The translations under genes were made by a program, and so were the position numbers. From positions 62,001-126,000 of the forward strand of contig NZ_JACJVR010000031.1 in the NCBI RefSeq assembly GCF_014212175.1: a stretch of DNA of 64,000 nt. The letters run 5' to 3'. The notes beneath the pieces were generated by a model, which saw only the letters and a list, made by a program, of their open reading frames with translations, had not been told where the DNA came from and ran no database searches. Shown here in pieces: positions 17,745 through 26,730 of the stretch. Each line of letters opens with the position of its first letter. Positions within the stretch are counted from its first letter, which is position 1. Source of the DNA: Cohnella xylanilytica. Lineage in GTDB: Bacteria; Bacillota; Bacilli; Paenibacillales; Paenibacillaceae.

Positions 17745-18657
17745 GGACCGATATACTCGCGAGAAGCTGACGCATACGGGGGAAATGGCGATCGAGAGAG
17801 CGCGGTATGAGTTCTTGAAGGATATCTATCAGGATACGCGCACAGTTAAGGATACGCTTCAGAAGCAGGTGCTGACAAGCAAGGACAGCCTTGGAAGGCT
17901 GCATTCGATTGTTGCCGAGCTGGAGAGTCTGGAGCCCGAGCACATCGTGATGAAGTCCGTCAACGTGCTGGAGGAGCTGATGGAATCGCGCCGAGTCGCG
18001 ATCTATGCCGTTGCCGCGAATTCGAGCTACATCCGTCTTGTCGCTCAGTCCTCGGACGAATCGTTTAGCATGCCAAGGTCGATGAATTTGGCCGATTCGC
18101 CTTCCATCGCCCGCGTCGTCGAATCTGGCAACGTGTTCGTCAACAAGGCGCTCGCCGCGGGCGATCCGGCTATGGCGGCGCCCGTCGTCAGCAACGATCA
18201 GACGATCGCCGTCGTTCTTCTGCAGGAGCAACCGTTCGAGAAGTTCACGCTTTATTACGAGAATTTGTTCCGGATCGCCGTCAGTCTCATCTCTCGGGCT
18301 TTGTCCCGCTCGTTCCGGTTCGTCGAGGCGACGCGCAGCGAACGATTCGTCGACGATACGGTTATTCTGCAGGAGGCGCCGTTCCTGGAAGTCTTGCAGA
18401 GCAAGAAGGCCGCGAAAGATCGAAGACAGACCGAATTCGTCCTGTTGGAGCTGGAGAATGCCGGGCAGGAACTAAGCATGCTTGCCCCTAAGCTGTCCGG
18501 AGCCCTTCGAAGCACCGATTACATCGGTCTGAGAGGAGAGAAGGTCGTGATTCTGCTCTCCAGTACCGGCCAAGACGAAGTCCGATTCGCAGTGGCCCGG
18601 TTGGAGAAGAGCGGCTTCAAGACCCGTATCCTCCAGGAGGAAGAGATTTATGCTTGA
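17563..18657 (+). CDS. pelD: PelD, c-di-GMP receptor of Pel synthesis (N-terminus in the other frame)
   Basis: The open part has membrane helices (about 1-60), a coiled stretch (62-120), a GAF domain (about 120-250) and a degenerate GGDEF domain (about 285-362). An RxxD site (R316-S-T-D319) lies five residues before GEKVV, where an active cyclase has GGDEF. PelD proteins bind c-di-GMP at such an inhibitory-type site and thereby switch on Pel polymerisation; they are not cyclases. Its first membrane helix is encoded at the end of the preceding frame, so an intact protein needs the one-base correction at 17534-17538. No ribosome binding site precedes ATG 17563. Its stop overlaps pelE by 8 bp. 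Confidence 0.85.
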   Translation: MLMGLFYGTRQSVPATVGVIAYLFVRNLADGWYWGNVITDTQFLFQSSIYLFFGLAVGFVKDRYTREKLTHTGEMAIERARYEFLKDIYQDTRTVKDTLQKQVLTSKDSLGRLHSIVAELESLEPEHIVMKSVNVLEELMESRRVAIYAVAANSSYIRLVAQSSDESFSMPRSMNLADSPSIARVVESGNVFVNKALAAGDPAMAAPVVSNDQTIAVVLLQEQPFEKFTLYYENLFRIAVSLISRALSRSFRFVEATRSERFVDDTVILQEAPFLEVLQSKKAAKDRRQTEFVLLELENAGQELSMLAPKLSGALRSTDYIGLRGEKVVILLSSTGQDEVRFAVARLEKSGFKTRILQEEEIYA

Positions 18658-19543
18658 CGCCGCGCTGCTTCTAATCGCTCATTATGCTGCCGCGGCCATC
18701 TTCCTCGCTTATGCCCGATGGCGCGGCAGAGGCATTCACGGCGTTCTGTACGGGCTTCTTCTGGGATTGCCCGTCGCCGGCCTCGTTCTCGGCGCGGCAG
18801 TCTTACTCTCTTCGCGACGGCGACCGGACGCCGGCGAGGGTCGGTTCGCGGATGTGATCGAGATGCAGAGCGGCGGCAGCGAGATGCTCCATCCCGTAGA
18901 CGTCGAGAAGGAGACCGACACGATTCCGATCGAAGACGCGCTTGGCGTGAACGATCATCGCGTAAGAAGGGAAGTCGTTCTCTCCGCTTTGAAGATGGAC
19001 TCGTTGGACATGGTTCCGCTGCTAGCCAAAGCGGCGCAGAACGAAGATACGGAGACGTCCCACTATGCCGTCGCGGCCGTTATGGAGATGAAGCGGAAGA
19101 TGGTGGCGCAGCTTCAGAAGAGCGCGGTCGCCTTCGAGAGATATCCGGAGGACTGGGAGACCGCGGCCAAGGCCGCCGCCGTTCTGAAGAGCTATCTGGG
19201 ATCCAGCCTGATGGATGCCCGTATGGAGAGGACCTATCGAAGGCTGCAAATCGACGTGCTCGACCGTCTGATCGAGCTGGACAGTCCGAACGAGGAGCAT
19301 TACGCGGCCAAGATCGAGGGGGAGATGCTGTTAGAGAGATTCGACAAGGCCCGCGAAGCATGCGAGTTGTATCTGAAGCGGTTCCCCGACTCCGAACAGG
19401 CCTACTATCTCCAGTTGAAGCTCTGGTACGAGACGCGCTCGTCTACTCAGTTCGCCTCGACAATGGAGGCGCTGAAGAGGTCGAGAATCACAGTCTCCCA
19501 TCGGACCCTGAATTTGATTCGGTATTGGAATGCAGGTGTGTAA
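18650..19543 (+). CDS. pelE: PelE-like membrane protein with TPR-like cytosolic region
   Basis: The 297-residue product has two N-terminal membrane helices (about 3-24 and 32-53) and a helical cytosolic part with TPR/HEAT-like character, for example the HYAAKIEGEMLLERFDKARE region. Position between PelD and PelA and this topology match PelE, which binds PelD and the synthase PelF in the membrane complex. It overlaps the end of pelD by 8 bp and ends 3 bp before pelA. The assignment rests on context and topology, as PelE sequences are poorly conserved. Confidence 0.78.
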   Translation: MLDAALLLIAHYAAAAIFLAYARWRGRGIHGVLYGLLLGLPVAGLVLGAAVLLSSRRRPDAGEGRFADVIEMQSGGSEMLHPVDVEKETDTIPIEDALGVNDHRVRREVVLSALKMDSLDMVPLLAKAAQNEDTETSHYAVAAVMEMKRKMVAQLQKSAVAFERYPEDWETAAKAAAVLKSYLGSSLMDARMERTYRRLQIDVLDRLIELDSPNEEHYAAKIEGEMLLERFDKAREACELYLKRFPDSEQAYYLQLKLWYETRSSTQFASTMEALKRSRITVSHRTLNLIRYWNAGV

Positions 19544-19546
19544 CGA

Positions 19547-21388
19547 ATGATTAGATCAAAGCCTTTGACCATCATGCTGGTCTTCCTGAGCGTGGTGACG
19601 GTGATCACCATGCTGCTTCAAATATCTAGATCGGACTTCTTCCTCATCTCCAAGAGGGATGCTGCGGATCTCGTTCGTCCGTCCCGGTTGACCAAGGAGA
19701 ATGCCCTGCCCGAGGATAGGCTGAAGGCGCTCGATCAGGAGCGCTATTTGATTTTATACAACCCGAACGAGGAGTTCAGTCGCAAAATCAAGGTAAATGC
19801 GGAAACTCTGCTGGCGGGGATGAAGAAGGGAGTGCGGTCCCAGTCCGTCTCCGAGCCTCTCGATTCCGACTATAAGCCGGCCGCGATTATCGTGACCGTG
19901 CAAAGTTACTCTAGCATCGCCGATATGGACGCCTTGATCCGGTACGTGGAACAAGGCGGCCGTGTCATGCTGGCCGCCGTTCCCGAAGTCGACAACGGGT
20001 TTTATCGATTATATCGCAAGCTTGGCATTCTGGATTCGGGAAGCTATGTGGACGCCCAGAGCATCCGATTCAGGCGGAACATCCTCATCGGATACGGGGA
20101 CGCGGAGTTCAACGGAGAGAGCTTGCAGAATTCGCTGCTGTCGGTCAAGCTGGACGAGCGGGCCGAAGTACTGGCGGAGACGGATGAGGGCTCTCCGCTC
20201 ATCTGGCAGACGGCATACGGGGACGGCGAGTTCCTCGTATTCAACGGAACGATGCTTCAGGATAAGATCAGCCGGGGGCTTATCGCGGGCTGTCTGGGCA
20301 CCTTACTGCCGGACTTCATATATCCGATCTACAACTCCAAAAGCGTCTATATCGACGACTTCCCCGCACCGCCGCCGTCTTTGCTGAACGACAAAATTTA
20401 CGGACAGTATCAAATGGGCGTCGGCCAGTATTACAGTCAGATCTGGTGGCCCGACATGATTCGGTTCGCCAAGCGTCATCACCTGCGTTATACGGCTCTG
20501 CTGATCGTCAATTACGGGGACAGGGTGAAGCCTCCCTTCGATTGGAGAGAGGATAGCGACGCCGAGAATTTCGCGCGATACAGCAAGGAGATCTTGAAGC
20601 AGGGCGGCGAGATCGGCGTGCACGGGTACAATCACCAGTCGTTGACGACGGATAAGAGGATCGCCGACGCCTACGGTTATCTTCGTTGGCCGGACGAAGA
20701 CGCCATGGCCGCCTCTCTTCGAGCGGTACTGGAATTCGAGCGCAGCGTTCTGCCGAACTACAAGCTGCGGACTTACGTTCCTCCCTCCAACGCGATGGAT
20801 TCAAGTGCACGTTCCGTTCTTAAGCGGGAGTTGCCGGATCTGACCAACATCTCTTCGTTGTTCTTGGAGGATGCAGAGAGGATTACATACGGGCAGGAGT
20901 ACGGGATAGGGGAGGACGGAGTCGTCGATCTTCCCCGGGTAACGTCCGGCTTCTCTCCGGACATTTATGAGCAATGGTCGGCCGCGAATATCGTTACGGC
21001 GTACGGGTCGTTCTCCCACTTCGTTCATCCGGACGACAGCTATGACCCAGAGCGCAGCTACGGGCTGACCTGGGAGCAGCTGAGCAAGCGGTTCGAGGAA
21101 TTCCTGGCCGATATCGACAAGCGGTACCCTTGGCTGACGCCGACGACCGCTTCGGAGGCGAGCAACGCCGTTGAGCGCTTATCGATCAGCTCCCCTGTCA
21201 TCGTGAGAGAACATGACGGTCTAAGCGGCTACATAAACTCGTTCACCGGGCCGCAGGAATTCATTCTTCGCACTGACAAGAAGATAGCGGAGGCTTCCGG
21301 CTGCCAGTGGTCGAACATTGACAGCGGGGTCTATCTCATCAAGGCGCAGCGCCCCGTTTTTAAAGTGAAATGGAGGGAAACGGAATGA
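19547..21388 (+). CDS. pelA: PelA deacetylase (DUF2194), membrane anchored
   Basis: The 613-residue protein starts with one membrane helix (about 7-26) and continues as an extracellular protein. A Rossmann/GATase-like region (about 65-260) precedes a carbohydrate esterase-type deacetylase domain with VYIDDFPAPPP (D270, D271) and EIGVHGYNHQS (H359, H363), the expected metal-binding Asp-His-His set. PelA partly deacetylates the N-acetylhexosamine polymer. Unlike Pseudomonas PelA it has no glycoside hydrolase domain, as known for the Gram-positive form; the hydrolase here is a separate divergent gene. The stop overlaps the pelF start (ATGA). Confidence 0.88.
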   Translation: MIRSKPLTIMLVFLSVVTVITMLLQISRSDFFLISKRDAADLVRPSRLTKENALPEDRLKALDQERYLILYNPNEEFSRKIKVNAETLLAGMKKGVRSQSVSEPLDSDYKPAAIIVTVQSYSSIADMDALIRYVEQGGRVMLAAVPEVDNGFYRLYRKLGILDSGSYVDAQSIRFRRNILIGYGDAEFNGESLQNSLLSVKLDERAEVLAETDEGSPLIWQTAYGDGEFLVFNGTMLQDKISRGLIAGCLGTLLPDFIYPIYNSKSVYIDDFPAPPPSLLNDKIYGQYQMGVGQYYSQIWWPDMIRFAKRHHLRYTALLIVNYGDRVKPPFDWREDSDAENFARYSKEILKQGGEIGVHGYNHQSLTTDKRIADAYGYLRWPDEDAMAASLRAVLEFERSVLPNYKLRTYVPPSNAMDSSARSVLKRELPDLTNISSLFLEDAERITYGQEYGIGEDGVVDLPRVTSGFSPDIYEQWSAANIVTAYGSFSHFVHPDDSYDPERSYGLTWEQLSKRFEEFLADIDKRYPWLTPTTASEASNAVERLSISSPVIVREHDGLSGYINSFTGPQEFILRTDKKIAEASGCQWSNIDSGVYLIKAQRPVFKVKWRETE

Positions 21389-22824
21389 GGATCTGTATGG
21401 TGGCCGAAGGCTCGTATCCCTATATCACGGGCGGGGTGTCCAGTTGGATTCACTCTCTGATTCAGTCCATGCCTCAGCATGAGTTCGTTATCTACGCCAT
21501 CGGCGCGGAAGAGAAGAACCGCGGCAAGTTCAAGTACGAGCTGCCCCCGAACGTAGTTGAAGTTAAGGAATCGTTCCTTGACGTGTTCATGCGAGAAGAG
21601 GATATATGGGGCAAGTCTTACCGGCTCACGCCCGAGGAAAGGCAGTCGATCCAGTCGCTGATCGCTGGCACCGGCACCGACTGGAACACGCTCTTCAAAC
21701 TTCTCCGCGACGAGAGATGGGAAAGCTCGACGGAGTTTCTGATGAGCCGGGACTACTTCGATGCGCTTAGCGAACTGAGCCGGGAACGTTATTCGCAGCT
21801 CCCGTTCCGGGAGTTGTTCTGGACGGTCCGCTCCATGCTGCTCCCGCTGATGCAGCTTCTTCGCGAGCCAATCCCGGAGGCGGATCTCTACCATACGGCC
21901 TCGACGGGTTATGCCGGCATCATTGCCAGCTTCGGCAAAACGCTGTACGGACGAAAGATGCTGTTGACCGAACACGGCATCTACTCCCGCGAACGGGAGG
22001 AAGAGATCATCAAGGCCGAGTGGGTGCAAGGCTACTTCAAAGACCTCTGGATCCAATTTTTCTACGGCTTATCGCGATGCGCTTACGATTACGCCGACCG
22101 GGTCATTACGCTGTTTAACCGGAACCGGGAGATCGCCATCGAGCTCGGCTGTCCGGAGGACAAGATCTCGATCGTCCCGAACGGCGTCAAGCTGGGCGAT
22201 TATGCCGCCCTGCCGGGCCGTTCCAAGGGAGAGGAGGATTCGCGTCTGCATATCGGGGCGGTCGTGCGAATCGTTCCGATCAAGGATATCAAGACGATGC
22301 TCGGAAGCTTCGCGATCGTTAAGCGGGAGATCCCGGAAGCCGTCTTCACAATCATGGGGCCTACGGACGAAGATACGGAATATTACGAGGAATGTCTGGA
22401 GATGGTCGAACTGCTCGGCTTGAAGGATGTGGAGTTCACTGGCTCCGTCAACGTAAAAGAGTACCTGGGCAAGATGGACATTATCGCTTTGACGAGCATT
22501 AGCGAAGGGCAGCCACTGTCCGTGCTCGAGGCGATGGCGGCTGGCAAGCCGTGCGTAACGACGGACGTGGGGAGCTGCCGCGAACTGCTGCAGGGGCGCG
22601 ACGATGGCATCGGGCCTTCCGGGCTGGTCGCTCCCGTCATGAACGAGGAAGAGATCGCCGCCAACCTGACGGCGCTCGGCCGGAATCGGAAGATGCGCGA
22701 GGAGATGGGCCGCAACGGGCGTCTGCGAATCGAGCGGGAATACACGCACGACAGCTTCATCGCCCGTTACGAGAACCTGTACCGTTCGCTCGCGAGAGGA
22801 GGGGGAGCTCCATGGCAGGAATAG
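21385..22824 (+). CDS. pelF: PelF, GT4 glycosyltransferase
   Basis: The 479-residue cytosolic protein is a GT-B enzyme of family 4. Diagnostic parts are GGVSSWIHSL near the N-terminus, LTEHGIYSREREEEI, SIVPNGV and the C-terminal EGQPLSVLEAMAAGKPCV with its ExxxxxxxE donor-binding pair. PelF is the Pel polymerase that adds N-acetylhexosamine from UDP-sugar, working with the PelD-PelE-PelG membrane complex. ATG 21385 overlaps the pelA stop and has GGAGGG at 21373-21378. Its last 13 bp overlap pelG. Confidence 0.93.
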   Translation: MRICMVAEGSYPYITGGVSSWIHSLIQSMPQHEFVIYAIGAEEKNRGKFKYELPPNVVEVKESFLDVFMREEDIWGKSYRLTPEERQSIQSLIAGTGTDWNTLFKLLRDERWESSTEFLMSRDYFDALSELSRERYSQLPFRELFWTVRSMLLPLMQLLREPIPEADLYHTASTGYAGIIASFGKTLYGRKMLLTEHGIYSREREEEIIKAEWVQGYFKDLWIQFFYGLSRCAYDYADRVITLFNRNREIAIELGCPEDKISIVPNGVKLGDYAALPGRSKGEEDSRLHIGAVVRIVPIKDIKTMLGSFAIVKREIPEAVFTIMGPTDEDTEYYEECLEMVELLGLKDVEFTGSVNVKEYLGKMDIIALTSISEGQPLSVLEAMAAGKPCVTTDVGSCRELLQGRDDGIGPSGLVAPVMNEEEIAANLTALGRNRKMREEMGRNGRLRIEREYTHDSFIARYENLYRSLARGGGAPWQE

Positions 22825-24197
22825 GATTTCAACTGAAAACCCTGTTCGGCCGCGAAGGCATTATGCATCGAATGAAGGCGGTCGCATACGCTTCGCTAGT
22901 CACGGTTGGACCGATGATCTGCTGCATGGTCGGCATGATCGCCATTTATCTTCTGATGGCGTTCGCCGATACTCCTTATCTGGAGCGCCAGCTGTTCCAA
23001 TCGGGTTCGTCCTACGCCTTCGCCTTCTCGTTCATGCTGACGTCGCCAATCTCTCTTTTCACGACGCGCTCCGTCTCCGACCGGTTATATACGGGCCAAT
23101 ACCGATCCCTGCTTCCTTCCTTCTACGGCAGCTTGCAGATCGCATTGGCCGCAGCGGCGGTACCGGCACTCGTCTTCCTGTTCCTTGCTCCGCTGTCCCT
23201 TGGAGCCAAGGTCGCCTTGATCGTGATGTATATGGCGCTGTGCGTCATCTGGATGGAAGTCGTCTACATCTCGGCTATGAAGGCCTACCGCAATGTCGCG
23301 CTCGCCTTCCTAATTGGCGTCTCCTTGGCGGTAGGCCTTGTATGGCTGCTGATCCGCGGGGGCAGCCATTCGGTCGCTTATCTGTTCGCGGCCATGGCGG
23401 CCGGCTTCACAGTAACGGCCGGACTTCTGCTGGTTCAGATCGAGCGGTTCTTTCGCCTGACCGAGGACACGTCCCGGGTTTACGAATTCCTAAGAGACTT
23501 GCGCCGTCATCCTTCCTTGCTCGGCACCGGCCTCTTTACGGGCTTGTGCATGTTCGAGCATCAGATAGCCCAGTGGATCGCCAACGGCCAATGGATCGGG
23601 GGGAGCTTCCGAGTCTCTCCCCTGTATGACGTTGCCGTTTACTTCGCGGTGCTCTCCGTCCTTCCGACGCTGATCTGGTTCGTCGTATCGGTAGAGACGA
23701 CCTTCTATCCGAAGTACAGGCAATATTACGATTTGGTACTTACGAACGGAACGATCGGCGAGATCGACAAGGCTCGCCGCGAGCTGGAGAAGGTGCTCTT
23801 CTCGGAGTTAGCCAAGCTCATGGGAATGCAGCTGGCCTTCTCCATCTTCGCCGTTGCAGCGGGCATCAAGTTCCTGCCTTACATCGGGTTCACAAGCCTG
23901 CAGATCGATACCTACAATATTCTCGTTATGTCGTTCTATGTCTATGTCATGACGAGCATTATCTTGCTGCTGCTTCTCTACTTCGACGACCGCCGGGGAG
24001 CCCTGGCCGTGTCGGCCGTATTCCTGGTGTTGAACCTGGTCTCATCGGTTCTGTTAAGCGCCGACAAATATCAGGGCTTGTCGTTGTTCGCCGGTTCGTT
24101 CCCATCTCTGCTCGCCGCTCTGGGACGACTGTTGTACCGCACGAAGCGGCTTCATTACATTACCTTCAGCGCGCAACCGCTCGTCGTTCGCCAATAA
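22812..24197 (+). CDS. pelG: PelG, Wzx-like membrane transporter
   Basis: The 461-residue protein has about twelve membrane helices and the conserved PelG opening GIGFQLKTLF. It belongs to the MOP flippase-like superfamily and is thought to move the growing Pel chain across the membrane in complex with PelD, PelE and PelF. The ATG lies in the end of pelF behind a GGAGGGGG site. No PelB or PelC follows, as expected without an outer membrane. The operon continues after only 19 bp into cotH. Confidence 0.9.
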   Translation: MAGIGFQLKTLFGREGIMHRMKAVAYASLVTVGPMICCMVGMIAIYLLMAFADTPYLERQLFQSGSSYAFAFSFMLTSPISLFTTRSVSDRLYTGQYRSLLPSFYGSLQIALAAAAVPALVFLFLAPLSLGAKVALIVMYMALCVIWMEVVYISAMKAYRNVALAFLIGVSLAVGLVWLLIRGGSHSVAYLFAAMAAGFTVTAGLLLVQIERFFRLTEDTSRVYEFLRDLRRHPSLLGTGLFTGLCMFEHQIAQWIANGQWIGGSFRVSPLYDVAVYFAVLSVLPTLIWFVVSVETTFYPKYRQYYDLVLTNGTIGEIDKARRELEKVLFSELAKLMGMQLAFSIFAVAAGIKFLPYIGFTSLQIDTYNILVMSFYVYVMTSIILLLLLYFDDRRGALAVSAVFLVLNLVSSVLLSADKYQGLSLFAGSFPSLLAALGRLLYRTKRLHYITFSAQPLVVRQ

Positions 24198-24216
24198 GGA
24201 TACGGGAGAGTCGATT

Positions 24217-25950
24217 ATGAGAACCGATGGAAGGGTGTTCCGCCGTGCTCGGATCGCCGTCTTGTTCGCCGCTGTCGCCGCCTTGCTGGGTGCTTGCAGC
24301 ATAGAAGAAGACGAAGGCTCGATTGCGGAACCCGCGAATAACCAATCGCCGCACTTAGCCGAGGCGACCTACTCCGCCGGACTGAAGGAGAACCGGATCG
24401 TCTACGACAAAGACAAGCCGGATTCGCTCGTCAACCTATATATCACGCTGACCGAGGATAACAAGACTGCCGAGAAGCCGATGAGTTGGGCCGAGTTAAA
24501 CCGGATTACCTACACTCAACCGGAAGGCAATCCCGAGATGAGCGTCATCCTCCAGGAAGGGGATGAGAATGGGCCCAAGCCCGGCATGTTCGGCTATGGA
24601 GAACCGTACCCTAACGGCAAGATCACGCTTCGGGGCAAGTCCACACTACGGGCTAGCCAGAAGTCGTACAAAATCAAGCTGCTGGACAATGCGGGCCGAT
24701 GGAACGATCAGGAGACGATCAACCTCATTAAACACTCCTTCGATTTTAGCCGCATACGCAACCGGCTCAGCTTTGATTATTTCAAGCAGATTCCGAACTT
24801 TACCAGTCTGCGGACGCAGTTCGTCCACCTGTACGTCAAGGATCTAAGCGGCAGCGGAACGTCGGATAAATTCGAAGACTATGGCTTGTACGAGCAGATC
24901 GAACAGCCGAACAAATCGTTCTTGCGCACGCACGGCCTCGATCCGTACGGTCAGTTATACAAGGCGTCCAGCTTCGAGTTTTTCCGCTACCCGGAACAGT
25001 TGAAGCTCGCGACCGATCCCGACTACGATAAGGCAGCGTTCGAATCGGTACTGGAGATCAAGGGCTCGAACGATCACGCGAAGCTGTTGGAGATGCTCGA
25101 CGCGTTGAACGACAACTCTCGGGACATCGACGACGTGCTCGACCGATACTTCGATCGGGACAACTTCATGACATGGATGGCGGTCAACATCCTGATGGAC
25201 AACATGGATACGCATGCCCAGAACTTCATGCTGTATTCGCCGATGAATTCGAACAAATGGTACTTCCTCCCATGGGATTATGACGGCGCTTGGGGCTACT
25301 ACGAGCAATGGCCGGACCGGCCGTCGAGCCGTCGGGAGTGGATGGTCGGCCTTCAGAACTACTGGGGCAGCGTTTTGCAGAAGAAGGTGTTCAAGAATCC
25401 GAAGAACGTGGAGGCCTTGACCGCCAAGATCGAGGAACTGAGCAAGATCGTCAATGCCGACCAGTCCCGGCAAATGATCGAAGGCTACCGAACTGTCGTG
25501 GAGCCGTTCATTCGCAGCATGCCTGACATTCAATACCTTGGCGGGCCGGTCTCTGGCTACGAAGCGGAATTGGAGCGAATCATCGAATTGCCGGAGGTCA
25601 ACAAGAAAAAGTATCTCGACAGCCTCCAGAAGCCGATGGCATTCTTCCTGGGAGATCCGAAGAAAACGAACGACGGCTATGCGTTTAACTGGGACATCTC
25701 CTACGACCTGCAAGGCGACGAGTTGCATTACACGTTCGAGTTGGCCAAGAATCCGTTGTTCTCGAACCCGATCGTCAAGCTGAACGGCTTAAGCGAGCCT
25801 ACCGTAACGGTGAACAAGCCTCTTAAGGGTCATTACTTCTGGAGAGTTAGAGTGACGGACTCTCGGGGCAACGAGATGTCGGCTTTCGATCAATACGTCG
25901 ACGAGGACGACACGGAATACAACGGCGTCAGGGATTTCTACACGCAGTAA
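24217..25950 (+). CDS. CotH-family kinase-like lipoprotein
   Basis: The 577-residue protein has a lipoprotein signal with lipobox LGAC (Cys27), so it is probably anchored outside the membrane. It carries the CotH kinase-like fold: LRGKSTLRASQKSYKIKL, NLIKHSFDFSRIRNRLS, GLYEQIEQPNKSFL, WMAVNILMDNMDTHAQN and FLPWDYDGAWG with an Asp-x-Asp metal motif. A C-terminal fibronectin-like segment of about 100 residues follows. B. subtilis CotH is a kinase acting on spore coat proteins, and the family is related to SidJ-type pseudokinases. It sits 19 bp after pelG and 15 bp before the VTC gene. Its substrate here is unknown; a role on Pel or a surface protein is inference. Confidence 0.85.
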   Translation: MRTDGRVFRRARIAVLFAAVAALLGACSIEEDEGSIAEPANNQSPHLAEATYSAGLKENRIVYDKDKPDSLVNLYITLTEDNKTAEKPMSWAELNRITYTQPEGNPEMSVILQEGDENGPKPGMFGYGEPYPNGKITLRGKSTLRASQKSYKIKLLDNAGRWNDQETINLIKHSFDFSRIRNRLSFDYFKQIPNFTSLRTQFVHLYVKDLSGSGTSDKFEDYGLYEQIEQPNKSFLRTHGLDPYGQLYKASSFEFFRYPEQLKLATDPDYDKAAFESVLEIKGSNDHAKLLEMLDALNDNSRDIDDVLDRYFDRDNFMTWMAVNILMDNMDTHAQNFMLYSPMNSNKWYFLPWDYDGAWGYYEQWPDRPSSRREWMVGLQNYWGSVLQKKVFKNPKNVEALTAKIEELSKIVNADQSRQMIEGYRTVVEPFIRSMPDIQYLGGPVSGYEAELERIIELPEVNKKKYLDSLQKPMAFFLGDPKKTNDGYAFNWDISYDLQGDELHYTFELAKNPLFSNPIVKLNGLSEPTVTVNKPLKGHYFWRVRVTDSRGNEMSAFDQYVDEDDTEYNGVRDFYTQ

Positions 25951-25965
25951 GGAAGGCGGGCGGAT

Positions 25966-26673
25966 ATGCAATTCGCTGGAAAGAAGCTCCGGCATGAGCA
26001 CAAATATTATATCTCGATGAACGAATACGAAGGCCTGCGTCGGCGGATCCGCCCTCTTCTGGCGATGGATCGCAACTCGATCGGCGAGGAAGGCTACCAC
26101 ATTCGCAGCCTTTATTTCGACGACGCCCACGAGAGGTCTCTCTTCGATAAAAACAACGGGTACTTCCATCGGAAGAAGTACCGGATTCGCATCTACAACA
26201 TAAGCGACAAGATCATCAAGCTCGAGCGGAAAAGCAAGTACAACGAATACGTCGCCAAAGAATCGGCCTCTCTGAGCCGGACTCAGGTCGATAACCTCTT
26301 GAAAGGGGAATACGACTCGCTCCGGGAGATCGGCAGCCCGGTGGCGGAGGATTTCTATTGGGACCTGCGCGCCGGGAAGATGAGACCGTCCGTCATTGTC
26401 GATTATTGGCGGGAGGCTTATATCGAGCCCTTCTCAGATACGAGAATCACGTTCGACAAGGAACTCTCGGCCGGATTGCACGAGTTCGATTTGTTCGACG
26501 ACAAGGTTTCGACCTGGTACGCTTTGAACGAGCCGAAGATGATCCTGGAGGTCAAATATAATCATTATCTTCCGGGGTCCGTCGCCGGGCTGCTTCAGAT
26601 GAGCGCGCATCAGCGTTCGACGATATCCAAGTACGTGCTCTGCAAAGAAAGGCAGAAGGTATTTCTGAGTTAG
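25966..26673 (+). CDS. VTC-domain protein (polyphosphate polymerase-like)
   Basis: The 235-residue cytosolic protein is a stand-alone VTC domain of the triphosphate tunnel fold. Visible parts are RHEHKYYIS (the acidic/basic first strand), IRSLYFDD, HRKKYRIRIY, IKLERKSK, VDYWREAY and MILEVKYN, giving the usual ring of Arg/Lys and Glu residues. Yeast VTC makes polyphosphate from ATP; bacterial stand-alone VTC proteins are little studied. The gene lies between cotH and a DUF4956 membrane protein, a trio found together in other bacteria. Substrate and product are not shown by the sequence. Confidence 0.85.
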   Translation: MQFAGKKLRHEHKYYISMNEYEGLRRRIRPLLAMDRNSIGEEGYHIRSLYFDDAHERSLFDKNNGYFHRKKYRIRIYNISDKIIKLERKSKYNEYVAKESASLSRTQVDNLLKGEYDSLREIGSPVAEDFYWDLRAGKMRPSVIVDYWREAYIEPFSDTRITFDKELSAGLHEFDLFDDKVSTWYALNEPKMILEVKYNHYLPGSVAGLLQMSAHQRSTISKYVLCKERQKVFLS

Positions 26674-26730
26674 AGGGGCGGCCGGGGACCGGCGTCCAGC
26701 CGGACCGGCATCGGGAGGAGAAGCGTAAGG

